A DNA stretch of 64,000 bases from Mesorhizobium caraganae (GTDB lineage: Bacteria; Pseudomonadota; Alphaproteobacteria; Rhizobiales; Rhizobiaceae). The translations under genes were made by a program, and so were the position numbers. Shown one piece after another: positions 47,161 to 55,216 of the stretch. The stretch lies in contig NZ_JAFCGY010000006.1 in assembly GCF_016836705.1 (NCBI RefSeq), forward strand, positions 62,001-126,000, given 5' to 3'. How positions within the stretch are numbered: position 1 is the stretch's first letter; each line of letters begins with the position of its first letter. Under the pieces are notes generated by a model, which searched no databases, was not told the DNA's origin, and was given only the letters and a program-made list of their open reading frames with translations.

Positions 47161-47583
47161 ATGCCCATCACCGTAACCGCACCGCAAGGCATACTGACTC
47201 ACGCTGGAGAGCGCGAGATCCTGCCGCGTCTCAGCGCCGCCCTCATCGAGGCCTCCGGCGCCACCGGCAATCCGTTCTTCACCGCGATCGTCGGCGGCAC
47301 TGTCCACATCCTGCCGCCGCAGCACATCTATGCCGGTGGCGCCAATCGGCCTGTCGTCATGGTCGAGCTGAAATTGCCCAACATCGGCCTCGGCCCGCTT
47401 GAAGCCCGCAGCGCCTTCATCGCCGCTGCCGCCAGCATTGTCGCCGAACTCTGCGTGCCCGGCCACAGGCCAGAAAACACCTGGATCAACATCGTCAATG
47501 CGCCTGATGGCGGCTGGGGTATCGGCGACAGGCAATTTACTGGTGAGGCCCTCATCGCTGCCGCTACTGCGGCGGGGCAGTGA
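47161..47583 (+). CDS. Tautomerase-superfamily protein
   Basis: The 140-residue protein starts MPITVTAPQG, so after Met removal it would expose the catalytic Pro1 of the 4-oxalocrotonate tautomerase/MIF superfamily. The length suits a fused-repeat (cis-CaaD or MIF-like) subunit. The closing ENTWINIVNAPDGGWGIG segment is also typical. It is divergent from the TetR gene and likely its target; substrate unknown. Confidence 0.75.
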   Translation: MPITVTAPQGILTHAGEREILPRLSAALIEASGATGNPFFTAIVGGTVHILPPQHIYAGGANRPVVMVELKLPNIGLGPLEARSAFIAAAASIVAELCVPGHRPENTWINIVNAPDGGWGIGDRQFTGEALIAAATAAGQ

Positions 47584-48008
47584 TACGGCAAACGCCACCG
47601 AGCAGGAACAAACCGGTGCGGCTCTCCCCTTCGCTGTTCTTCACCACCAATTGCAAGCCAGCGCTGGCCTTCTACGAAGCGTGCGGCCTCGGCCGGGCAA
47701 CCATCCTGCTGCGCTGGGGCGACAATGGCATGCCGGTGCGGACCGAAACCATGCGGAGAAAAATCCTGCATGCGCGGTTCGAAGGCCCGGGCGTGTTGTT
47801 TCACGCGTCAGACAATGACGATGCGGAGCCGATGAAGGGCTCCGCGATGATGCTGGAGTTCGACGATCCGGCCAAAATGCGGGAGCTTTTCGACCGCATG
47901 GCCTCAGGCGGCCGGATCACTGTACCGCTGGCACGGCAAATTTGGGGAACCAGCTTCGGCATGCTGATCGACGCCTTTGGCGTGCAGTGGATGTTCTCCG
48001 GGCAATGA
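47580..48008 (+). CDS. VOC-superfamily protein (PhnB/glyoxalase-like)
   Basis: The 142-residue protein has the paired beta-alpha-beta units of the vicinal oxygen chelate fold, with LSPSLFFTTNCKPALAFYEACG near residue 15-36 and a C-terminal DAFGVQWMFSG, the PhnB-like pattern. The GTG start overlaps the tautomerase stop (GTGA). It probably belongs to the same TetR-controlled operon. Catalytic metal ligands are not obvious, as in many PhnB-like members. Confidence 0.75.
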   Translation: MIRQTPPSRNKPVRLSPSLFFTTNCKPALAFYEACGLGRATILLRWGDNGMPVRTETMRRKILHARFEGPGVLFHASDNDDAEPMKGSAMMLEFDDPAKMRELFDRMASGGRITVPLARQIWGTSFGMLIDAFGVQWMFSGQ

Positions 48009-48115
48009 GCGCGGATCACGATCTTCTTACCTGAAAGCGGCACCGGTCCCGTATTGCGCCGCATTGCCGCCGTGCTGCGCCGGCTTCATGGTGAGACAGT
48101 CGGTGGAGATCTCCC

Positions 48116-48682
48116 ATGCGTCCCGGTACGGCAATCGCATTGCTCTGGCTGATCTGGGTCGTGTCCTGGTTCGTAGCCGCCTTTTGGTCCGACCCCGCGC
48201 AAAAGCGCGCCGGCATCCAGGCGGAGTTTCGCTATCGCGCTTTGTGGATGATCGGCGCGGTGCTGCTGTTCATTCCCGCGCATGGCTATGCCGGCCGGCT
48301 GCGGTTCTGGTTTCCGACCCTTGCCGAAGCGTGGATCTGCGTCGGGCTCATTGCCGTTGGCCTGTTATTCGCATGGTGGGCGCGGCTGCATCTCGGCCGC
48401 CTCTGGTCGGCTTCGGTCACGGCCAAGGCCCAACACCGTGTCATCGACACCGGCCCCTACGGGCTGGTCCGCCATCCGATCTACACTGGACTGCTCTTGG
48501 CAATCCTGGCCACCATGGCGGCCAAGGGCACGGTCTGGGGCATCGCCGGCGCGGTCTTTCTCACCATAGGCATCGTCGTCAAGGCGAAGCTTGAGGAGCG
48601 TTTTTTGCGCGGCGAACTGGGTAGCGCCTATGACGACTATGCCCGCCGGGTGCCGATGCTGGTGCCGTTCGCACCGAGCTAG
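48116..48682 (+). CDS. Isoprenylcysteine methyltransferase-like membrane protein
   Basis: The 188-residue protein has four to five membrane segments and the PEMT/ICMT signature: GPYGLVRHPIYTGLLLAI near residue 117-134 and EERFLRGELGSAYDDYARRVP near the C-terminus. Members methylate lipids, isoprenoids or small metabolites with SAM at the membrane. It follows the tautomerase/VOC genes after 107 bp; the real substrate is unknown. Confidence 0.85.
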   Translation: MRPGTAIALLWLIWVVSWFVAAFWSDPAQKRAGIQAEFRYRALWMIGAVLLFIPAHGYAGRLRFWFPTLAEAWICVGLIAVGLLFAWWARLHLGRLWSASVTAKAQHRVIDTGPYGLVRHPIYTGLLLAILATMAAKGTVWGIAGAVFLTIGIVVKAKLEERFLRGELGSAYDDYARRVPMLVPFAPS

Positions 48683-48693
48683 ACTAGCTGGCT

Positions 48694-49086
48694 CTACCTG
48701 CCGTGCAAAATAGCTCCGCCTGGAGACCTTACTAATGGCCCAAAGAAGCCGATGATACGTGTTATGCGCTTCTGGCCTGGGTCGAGAAAGGCAATGTCCA
48801 AACCCTCGGGAAAAGATGATCCATCCGGCATCACAAACTTCCACGCGAAGCGTGCGACCCCATGATGCACATCCACGTCACTTGTCCGCAAAATGCGGGC
48901 ACCGGGCTGCTTGGCCAGAATTCTTGTGATGTGCGCGAGCAGTTCTTCCGCGCCAATGGCATGGACTGTCGGATCTGTGTATGTTGCGCCATCGCTCCAG
49001 ATCGGTAACAACAACGCCCGCCGCTGCTGGCCGTTCTCCTCCGACCAAGCAGCACAATACGAATCGATGAGTTGCGTCAAAGGCAT
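48694..49086 (-). CDS. SnoaL/NTF2-fold protein
   Basis: The 130-residue product has the cone-shaped SnoaL/NTF2 pattern: LIDSYCAAWSEEN at the start, YTDPTVHAIGAEELLAHITRI, and FAWKFVMPDGSSFPEGLDIAFLD-type strands. The start is the ATG at 49086. Function unknown; such folds often bind small hydrophobic ligands. It is convergent with the ICMT-like gene. Confidence 0.78.
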   Translation of the reverse strand: MPLTQLIDSYCAAWSEENGQQRRALLLPIWSDGATYTDPTVHAIGAEELLAHITRILAKQPGARILRTSDVDVHHGVARFAWKFVMPDGSSFPEGLDIAFLDPGQKRITRIIGFFGPLVRSPGGAILHGR

Positions 49087-49207
49087 TCTATTGGCCCCAT
49101 AGATCAGGTCTGACTCGGGATCGTGCTTGGGCAACAATGCCAGAGCGCACCCTCGTTCTTTTGCCGCAATCGGCTCACCGTTTTGCGGCCGACGGTACGA
49201 CGATCTC

Positions 49208-50092
49208 TTATCCGGCCTTACCCAGAAATTGCGATAACGCTGCGAAATCATCGTGCAAATGGCCCGCCGCAATCGCCCGCCGGAATATCCCGTCGTAGCC
49301 ATCGACCACCGAGCGGTCGATCTCGCGCGCCTGCATCAGTTCCAAGAGATGCTGGAATGAGCTGTAGTGCGGCGAGATTGACGAGAGCGTCTCGTCGTCG
49401 CTGGCAAAACGGCCAGCATTCGTCCGCTTGATGAGGTCGGCGACAAGTCCGTCGACAACGGATGCGCTCGCGGTCCACTGCCGCGCCAGTTCGTCAAGGT
49501 CGATTTTCTCGGCCCGACATACCGCTACCGAATGAAGTGCGCCGAACAGCGCTCCCCACATGAGAGCGAGCAATGCGCTGTCAAGCGCGTTCGCGAGACC
49601 CAGATCCTCGCCGATATGTTGGACATTTCCCCCGAGCGCACCAAGCATTTCCTTGCCCGCATCGAAGGCCTGCCGTGTGCCTGAGACCAATATCGTGCCG
49701 TGGTCAGTACCGATGAAGTCCGGGGTGGCCATGATTGCGCCATCGAGATATGTCGCGCCGTGCTCGACTGCCCATCGACCTGCTTCGCGCGCCCCATGGG
49801 GCGTTCCCGAAGTCAGTTCCAGGACCAGTTTGCCCCGAATCGCCGAGGCGACGTCATCGCTGTGCAGCAGCGCGGCCGTTGCCGAATAGTCGGTCACGTT
49901 CACGACGACTATCTCAGCCGCGTCAACGGCTTCCCGCACGGATGCCGCGACGGTGGCGCCTGCGGTAGCCAACGGCCCGGTCTTTTCCGCGGACCTGTTC
50001 CAGACCGTCGTGCGGTATCCCGCCTGAAGCAGCGCGCGGGCAAGCGCCGATCCCATACGTCCGGTCCCCAAAACACTGATTGCAGGCTTCAT
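49208..50092 (-). CDS. NADP-binding beta-hydroxyacid dehydrogenase/imine reductase-like protein
   Basis: The 294-residue protein opens with the Rossmann motif SVLGTGRMGSALARALLQAG and the NADP-type WNRSAEKTG turn, followed by LELTSGTPHGAREAGRW (the substrate-region motif of 6-phosphogluconate dehydrogenase-like enzymes) and a helical C-terminal domain. The lysine seen in true hydroxyisobutyrate dehydrogenases is absent at the usual site (NALDSALLALMWG), which fits imine-reductase-like members. It is divergent from an HxlR regulator that probably controls it. Confidence 0.82.
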   Translation of the reverse strand: MKPAISVLGTGRMGSALARALLQAGYRTTVWNRSAEKTGPLATAGATVAASVREAVDAAEIVVVNVTDYSATAALLHSDDVASAIRGKLVLELTSGTPHGAREAGRWAVEHGATYLDGAIMATPDFIGTDHGTILVSGTRQAFDAGKEMLGALGGNVQHIGEDLGLANALDSALLALMWGALFGALHSVAVCRAEKIDLDELARQWTASASVVDGLVADLIKRTNAGRFASDDETLSSISPHYSSFQHLLELMQAREIDRSVVDGYDGIFRRAIAAGHLHDDFAALSQFLGKAG

Positions 50093-50217
50093 TCCGACAC
50101 TCCATATCGATTGGCTCAACATTCGGCACGCTTGCCGTTGAGGGAGCTATGACGTGGACGGCGTGGCGCCAATACGCACGGAGGCGTAAGTGGTTACCCG
50201 CAGGTAAGGAGAATGAG

Positions 50218-50574
50218 ATGAGCACGCCTACGGACAATGGTTTTTCGACAGCGATGAAAATGGTCGCGGGCAAGTGGAAGATAAATATCCTTTGCGAGCT
50301 CGGCGCAGCGCCCCGCAGGTTCGGCCGATTGAGGCAGTCGAATCCGGCGATCAGTGAAAAGATGCTGACGCAGCAATTGCGTGACCTGGAGGCTGGCGGC
50401 CTTGTGAACCGAAAAGTCTATCCAGGATCTCCGACTAAGGTCGTCTATTCCTTGACTGAGAGCGGAGCGGCGCTCAATGCCGGAGCAGAGGGATTATGCC
50501 TTTGGGCTGAGAAATTCCCTTCTCGTGCCGATATTCAAGAGGGCACCCGTACTAATTCCTGTACTAGAGCATGA
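50218..50574 (+). CDS. HxlR-family transcriptional regulator
   Basis: The 118-residue protein has the HxlR winged helix: KMVAGKWKINILCELGAAPRRFGRL, then ISEKMLTQQLRDLEAGGLVNRK and VVYSLTESG. The ATG at 50218 follows AAGGAG. Its last codons (CTRA) and the stop run into a RIME-like element, so the C-terminal tail is repeat-derived. It is divergent from the NADP oxidoreductase; HxlR proteins often respond to electrophiles. Confidence 0.9.
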   Translation: MSTPTDNGFSTAMKMVAGKWKINILCELGAAPRRFGRLRQSNPAISEKMLTQQLRDLEAGGLVNRKVYPGSPTKVVYSLTESGAALNAGAEGLCLWAEKFPSRADIQEGTRTNSCTRA

Positions 50575-50710
50575 TCCCGAAAAGTGGAATCCGGTTTTCG
50601 GAGACAATGGTCAAACAATAAGTTAGAGCCCCATCCCGATTCTATCGGGATGGAACAGGCACTAAGGAGTCGCCGTCCAACTTCCTTTGAAGCATCGGGA
50701 TGGATCAGGC
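50567..50710. repeat. RIME-like composite repeat, copy 4
   Basis: AGCATGATCCCGAAAAGTGG at the left holds the shared core (AAAAGTG-N5-CGGTTTT, inverse orientation), followed by a second palindrome ATCCCGATTCTATCGGGAT (near 50635-50653) and a degenerate repeat of CATCGGGATGGA near 50694. It fills the gap between the HxlR stop and the convergent FabH-like gene and provides the HxlR stop codon. Boundaries are approximate. Confidence 0.75.
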
Positions 50711-50716
50711 TCTGGA

Positions 50717-51853
50717 TCAAAGCATCCGCAACAGCGCACCGCCGATCGAATACCCCGCCCCGAAGGCGCAGAGCACGCCGAAATCGCCGGGCTTCATGTC
50801 GGCGTGGTTTTCCGAGAGCGCAATGATGGCGCCGGCGCCGGCGGTGTTGCCGAGCCGCTCCAGCACCATCGGCGCGCGGTCATGGTCGACCTCGTGGCCG
50901 AAGGCCAGCTTCAGGATCATCGCGTTCATTCGCGCATTGGCCTGATGCAGCCAGAAGCGCCGGACGGCTTGCGGCGTCAGCCCGTGCTCGGCCAGGAATT
51001 CGACGATGAATTTGTGGCCGGCGACGGTGACTTCCTTGAACACCTTGTTGCCGACCTGTTTGATCAGATTGCCCTCTAGGCTTATCATGTAAGGATCGTC
51101 CTGGGCAGTGCGGGTGTGGTAGCCCAGATTGGTGCGGATGTTATTCGACATCTGCGTCCAGGTGCGCGTGTCCAGCACTTCGAAGCGTCCCGGGCGCTTT
51201 TCGCCCTTGGCCAGCCCCTCGACCACCATCGCCACGGACGCGTCGCCGAAGATGAAATGCGTCTGCCGGTCGCGGAAGTTGAGATGGCCGGTGATAATCT
51301 CCGGGGTAACCACCAGCACGCGTTTGTGCGCGCCCGTCCGCACCAGATTGACCGCGATGTGCAAGGCGGCCGCGGCCGACGAACAGCCGAGGCCCATGTC
51401 GAAACCGGCGCCGCTGGTGCCCAGCGCCTCCTGCATTTCGATGGCGATCGCCGGATAGGGCCGCTGCTGGTGCGAAGCCGAGCAGATCACCAGGTCGATA
51501 TCGAACGGTTTCAACCCTGCATGGTCGAGTGCTTTTTTTGCCGCGGCGACGCCGAACTCGGCCTGCAGCGACAGCGCATCGTCGGGCCGTGCCGGGATGC
51601 GCGGCGCCATCCGGGTCGGATCGAGAATGCCTTCGCGCTCGATCACATGGCGGGTCTGGACGCCCGAGGCGTGGACGATGAAGGCGCTGTCGGATTTCTG
51701 CAGCAGCGTCTCGCCGGAGACCTCGCGGCGCGCATTCTCCATGTCGACCCAGGCATTGAAGCTGGCGACCAGTTCTTCATTGGTGATCTTGGCTTCAGGG
51801 ATTTCAACGCCGATGCCGCTGATGATGACGCGATGCATTTCCAGTCCGTTCAT
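50717..51853 (-). CDS. Beta-ketoacyl-ACP synthase III-like protein
   Basis: The 378-residue thiolase-fold protein has the FabH catalytic triad: cysteine in DMGLGCSSAAAALH near residue 156, histidine in WLHQANARMN near 303 and asparagine in ERLGNTAGAGAI near 335. It would condense an acyl-CoA primer with malonyl-ACP. It is about 50 residues longer than housekeeping FabH, and no fatty-acid genes adjoin it, so it is probably a specialised KAS III rather than the essential FabH. The ATG at 51838 (MHRVIISG) is an equally possible start. Confidence 0.85.
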   Translation of the reverse strand: MNGLEMHRVIISGIGVEIPEAKITNEELVASFNAWVDMENARREVSGETLLQKSDSAFIVHASGVQTRHVIEREGILDPTRMAPRIPARPDDALSLQAEFGVAAAKKALDHAGLKPFDIDLVICSASHQQRPYPAIAIEMQEALGTSGAGFDMGLGCSSAAAALHIAVNLVRTGAHKRVLVVTPEIITGHLNFRDRQTHFIFGDASVAMVVEGLAKGEKRPGRFEVLDTRTWTQMSNNIRTNLGYHTRTAQDDPYMISLEGNLIKQVGNKVFKEVTVAGHKFIVEFLAEHGLTPQAVRRFWLHQANARMNAMILKLAFGHEVDHDRAPMVLERLGNTAGAGAIIALSENHADMKPGDFGVLCAFGAGYSIGGALLRML

Positions 51854-51968
51854 GCGCAGGCGTTGTCGTCCTCATGTGGGCGACGAAGAGGCGCGACGCA
51901 ACACTTTTCTCACCCGGCCGGTTTACGCCGGCTTAAGCCGAGGACATTGGTCGGCATTCTCCAGAGTG

Positions 51969-52757
51969 CTAGCCGGCCCGCTTGGCGACGATGAAGATGC
52001 GCGGGAAGCGCAGCAGGACCTTGCCGTTTGCGGTCTTCGGATAGGCCTTGGCAATCTTGGCCGTGTAGCTGTCGAGGAACATCTCGCGCTCGCCGGCGTC
52101 CAGCGGATCGAGGAAAGGCTTCAGCCCCGTCGACTTCACCCATTCGACGATCGCTTCGGCGTCGGCCAGCGGATGATTGTAGGCCGTATGCCAGATATCC
52201 ACCCGGTCGGAGAGTGGCGACAGCAGGTCATAGTAGAACGACACCGGCGGCAACGGCCCGCGCGCGGCCCCCGCCATCTTCACGGCGAACGGCATTTCGG
52301 CCGCGGTCTCGCGCATCAGCTGATGCGAGGGCTCAAGCAGATTGTCGGGCATCTGGACGGCGAGCGCGCCGCCGGGCGCGAGAAAGCCCATCAGCCGCTG
52401 GAAGACAGCCGGATGGGTCGGCAGCCACTGGAACACCGCATTGGCGAAGATCACGTTGACCGGCTCTGCCGGCTGCCATGTCGAGGCGTCCGCAAGGTCG
52501 AAATTGACGCTGGGCAGGCGCGCCCTCGCCTTTTCGATCATGTCAGGAGAGGTGTCGAAACCGCTGATCTGCGCATCCGGCCAACGCTCGACCAGCAGCT
52601 CGGTCGAATTGCCCGGCCCACAGCCAATGTCGACCACCCGGCGCGGGAAATCGACGGGCACTTGCGCGACAAGATCGCGCGCGGGCCGCGTGCGCTCATC
52701 CTCGAATTTCAAATATTGGGCGGCGGACCAGTCGGGTTTTTTTGTTGTGCTGTTCAT
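51969..52757 (-). CDS. tam: Trans-aconitate 2-methyltransferase
   Basis: Tam methylates trans-aconitate, which spontaneously forms from cis-aconitate and inhibits aconitase. The 262-residue protein has the SAM motif [19 protein letters not shown] near residue 41-59, GFDTSPDMI, and the family-diagnostic [14 protein letters not shown] near 105, YYDLLSPL and [10 protein letters not shown] at the end. Its ATG overlaps the stop of the RelE-type toxin upstream by four bases, placing it in the toxin-antitoxin operon. Confidence 0.9.
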   Translation of the reverse strand: MNSTTKKPDWSAAQYLKFEDERTRPARDLVAQVPVDFPRRVVDIGCGPGNSTELLVERWPDAQISGFDTSPDMIEKARARLPSVNFDLADASTWQPAEPVNVIFANAVFQWLPTHPAVFQRLMGFLAPGGALAVQMPDNLLEPSHQLMRETAAEMPFAVKMAGAARGPLPPVSFYYDLLSPLSDRVDIWHTAYNHPLADAEAIVEWVKSTGLKPFLDPLDAGEREMFLDSYTAKIAKAYPKTANGKVLLRFPRIFIVAKRAG

Positions 52758-53020
52758 CGATAGACCTCACGACGGTTGCCGACTTCCACGACCAGCACGA
52801 CAAGCCGGCTGTCCTGGAACTGAGTAATGATCCTGTAGTCCCCGACGCGAAACCGCCAAGCCTCTTCCTTGGTGCCCGTCAGGCGTTTGGCAAGGGCCCT
52901 CGGATTGGGGTGCGCCGAAACTCTTTGAGTGAGGAACTCCAGGATGCGCCGTTGATCTTTCGTGGAAAGCCGTTCGATGTCTTTCTCGGCGCGCGGCGTG
53001 AACTCGACACGCCAGGTCAT
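52754..53020 (-). CDS. RelE/ParE-superfamily toxin
   Basis: The 88-residue protein is a RelE-fold toxin: [22 protein letters not shown] at the start, the central helix, [29 protein letters not shown] with the arginines that RelE-like ribonucleases use, and RREVYR at the end. It is complete. It overlaps its antitoxin upstream and tam downstream, each by four bases. Confidence 0.9.
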   Translation of the reverse strand: MTWRVEFTPRAEKDIERLSTKDQRRILEFLTQRVSAHPNPRALAKRLTGTKEEAWRFRVGDYRIITQFQDSRLVVLVVEVGNRREVYR

Positions 53021-53265
53021 TCAGCGGCGGGCTTCTTGCGACGCTCCTCGATTTCACGACGTTCGAGCTTCCGCAGCACGTCATCCAGCGGAATGCGCAC
53101 ACCGTCATCGTCTCTCAGGCGTTCATCCGCAATCGCAGCGTCGTGCCAATCCTCGATGGCCTCGAGGATCGCGTCGGTCGCGACCTTATCGACAGTGCGG
53201 CCGCTGGCCTTGGCCATGTCGGCCAGCAGCTTCTCGATTTTTGGCGGCAGTTTGACAGTGATCAT
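53017..53265 (-). CDS. Ribbon-helix-helix antitoxin of the RelE module
   Basis: The 82-residue protein begins MITVKLPPKIEKLLADMAKA, a RHH DNA-binding domain, then a helical linker (ILEAIEDWHDAAIADERL) and a basic/acidic tail ([14 protein letters not shown]) for toxin binding. The ATG at 53265 has GGAG six bases upstream; an ATG at 53277 is in frame too. It would repress the module's promoter. Confidence 0.87.
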   Translation of the reverse strand: MITVKLPPKIEKLLADMAKASGRTVDKVATDAILEAIEDWHDAAIADERLRDDDGVRIPLDDVLRKLERREIEERRKKPAAE

Positions 53266-53328
53266 GGACGACTCCACCCGATCAATTTAGGTCAAACGAA
53301 CACCGCCTGCAATGAATCGCTGCCAGCC

Positions 53329-54978
53329 TTACCGCGTCAGCCTCTTGTAGGTCATGCGGTGCGGGTTGACGGCTTCGGGCCCGAGCCGGCGGATCTTGTC
53401 CTGCTCGTAATCCTCGAAATTGCCCTCGAACCATTCGACATGGCTGTCGCCCTCGAAGGCGAGGATGTGCGTGGCCAGACGGTCGAGGAACATGCGATCG
53501 TGCGAGATGATGACGGCGCAGCCACCGAAGTTTTCCAGCGCGTCCTCGAGCGCCGCCAGCGTTTCAGTATCGAGATCGTTGGTCGGTTCGTCGAGCAGCA
53601 GCACATTGCCGCCGGTCTTCAGCATTTTTGCCAGATGCACGCGGTTGCGCTGGCCGCCGGAGAGGTTGCCGACCTTCTGCTGCTGGTCGCCGCCACGGAA
53701 GTTGAACGACGCGCAATAGGCGCGCGTGTTGGCTTCGAACTTGCCGAGCTTGACCACTTCGGCGCCGCCCGAGATTTCTTCCCAGACGGTCTTTGACGGA
53801 TCGAGCGCGTCGCGGCTCTGGTCGACATAGCCGAGCTTGACCGTCTCGCCGACGCGGACCGTGCCAGCGTCCGGCTTTTCCTGGCCGGTGATCATGCGGA
53901 ACAAAGTCGTCTTGCCGGCGCCGTTGGGGCCGATGACGCCGACAATGCCGCCCGGCGGCAGCTTGAACTCCAGCCCTTCGATCAAGAGCGTGTCGCCGAA
54001 CCCCTTCGACAGGCCGTCGACCTCGATCACCACATTGCCGAGCCGTTCGCCATGCGGGATGACGATCTGCGTATCTGTCGGACGCCGCTTGTCGGCTGCA
54101 TCCAAGAGATCCTGGAACGCCTGGATACGCGCCTTGGACTTGGTCTGGCGGGCCTTGGGGCTCGACTGGATCCACTCGCGCTCGCGGCCGATGGCGCGCT
54201 GGCGGGCGTCGTCCTCGCGACCTTCCTGCTTGAGGCGCTTGGCCTTGGCTTCGAGGTATTTGGTGTAGTTGCCTTCATAGGGAATGCCGCGGCCGCGATC
54301 GAGCTCGAGGATCCAGCCGGTGACATTGTCGAGGAAGTAGCGATCGTGGGTGATGATCATCACAGCACCCGGATAGGCGCGCAGATGCTTTTCCAGCCAG
54401 GCCGTGGTTTCGGCGTCGAGATGGTTGGTCGGTTCGTCGAGCAGCAGAAGGTCGGGCTGGCGCAAAAGCAGCTGGCAGAGCGCGACGCGGCGGCGCTCGC
54501 CGCCCGAAAGCTTGGTGACGTCGGCCTCCTTGGGCGGGCAGCCAAGCGCTTCCATCGCCATCTCGACCTGCTGTTCGAGATCCCACAGGTTCAGCCGGTC
54601 CATCTCGTCCTGGAGCTTGGCGGACTCGTCCGCCGTCTCGTCGGAGTAGTTCATCATCAGTTCGTTGTAACGTTCGATGATGGCGGTCTTGGCTGCGACG
54701 CCTTCCATGATGTTCTCGAACACCGTCTTGTTCGGGTCGAGCGCCGGCTCCTGCGCCAGGTAGCCGACGGTAGCGCCTTCGGCGAGCCACGCTTCGCCGC
54801 TCCACTCCTTGTCGATGCCGGCCATGATCTTGAGGATCGTCGACTTGCCGGCGCCGTTGGGGCCGAGAATGCCGATCTTGGCGTCCGGGTAGAAGGACAG
54901 ATGAATGTTTTCGAGCACCTTCTTGGTGCCATAGGCCTTGTTGAGGCCGGCCATGTGATAGATGAACTGGCGTGCCAC
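53329..54978 (-). CDS. ettA: Energy-dependent translational throttle protein (ABC-F ATPase)
   Basis: EttA binds the ribosomal E site and gates entry into elongation according to ATP/ADP. The 549-residue soluble protein has two ABC domains: Walker A GPNGAGKS near residue 40 and GPNGAGKT near 350, signatures LSGGERRR and LSGGQRNR, Walker B LLLLDEPTNHLD and VLLLDEPTNDLD, and the arm-containing linker between (residues 240-320). The MARQFIYHMAGLNKAYG start and the length are those of EttA rather than other ABC-F members. Confidence 0.95.
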   Translation of the reverse strand: MARQFIYHMAGLNKAYGTKKVLENIHLSFYPDAKIGILGPNGAGKSTILKIMAGIDKEWSGEAWLAEGATVGYLAQEPALDPNKTVFENIMEGVAAKTAIIERYNELMMNYSDETADESAKLQDEMDRLNLWDLEQQVEMAMEALGCPPKEADVTKLSGGERRRVALCQLLLRQPDLLLLDEPTNHLDAETTAWLEKHLRAYPGAVMIITHDRYFLDNVTGWILELDRGRGIPYEGNYTKYLEAKAKRLKQEGREDDARQRAIGREREWIQSSPKARQTKSKARIQAFQDLLDAADKRRPTDTQIVIPHGERLGNVVIEVDGLSKGFGDTLLIEGLEFKLPPGGIVGVIGPNGAGKTTLFRMITGQEKPDAGTVRVGETVKLGYVDQSRDALDPSKTVWEEISGGAEVVKLGKFEANTRAYCASFNFRGGDQQQKVGNLSGGQRNRVHLAKMLKTGGNVLLLDEPTNDLDTETLAALEDALENFGGCAVIISHDRMFLDRLATHILAFEGDSHVEWFEGNFEDYEQDKIRRLGPEAVNPHRMTYKRLTR

Positions 54979-55216
54979 GCGCGCTTTCCCTGACAGTTGA
55001 CCGAAAATGTCGGATTGAATGGAGGTTGGGCGCTATGTAGGCGATGCCGGGCCGAACGGCAATCGCTTTTGCCATTTCAAGCAAGGTGTACACCGCACGT
55101 TAAGTTTCCCGCCGGTCGCAGGGCGCGCTGAAATCTCCGGTTAACCCTTCAGCGTCAAAACAGGATCGATCGCTGGCTTTCCGCGATTTCGAGAAAGAGA
55201 GATCGGACCGACGGCA

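Noticed and set aside
46420-47598. 392-codon minus-strand frame extending the TetR gene upstream
   Set aside because: The upstream part is antisense to the tautomerase gene; the TetR domain begins at the ATG at 47049.
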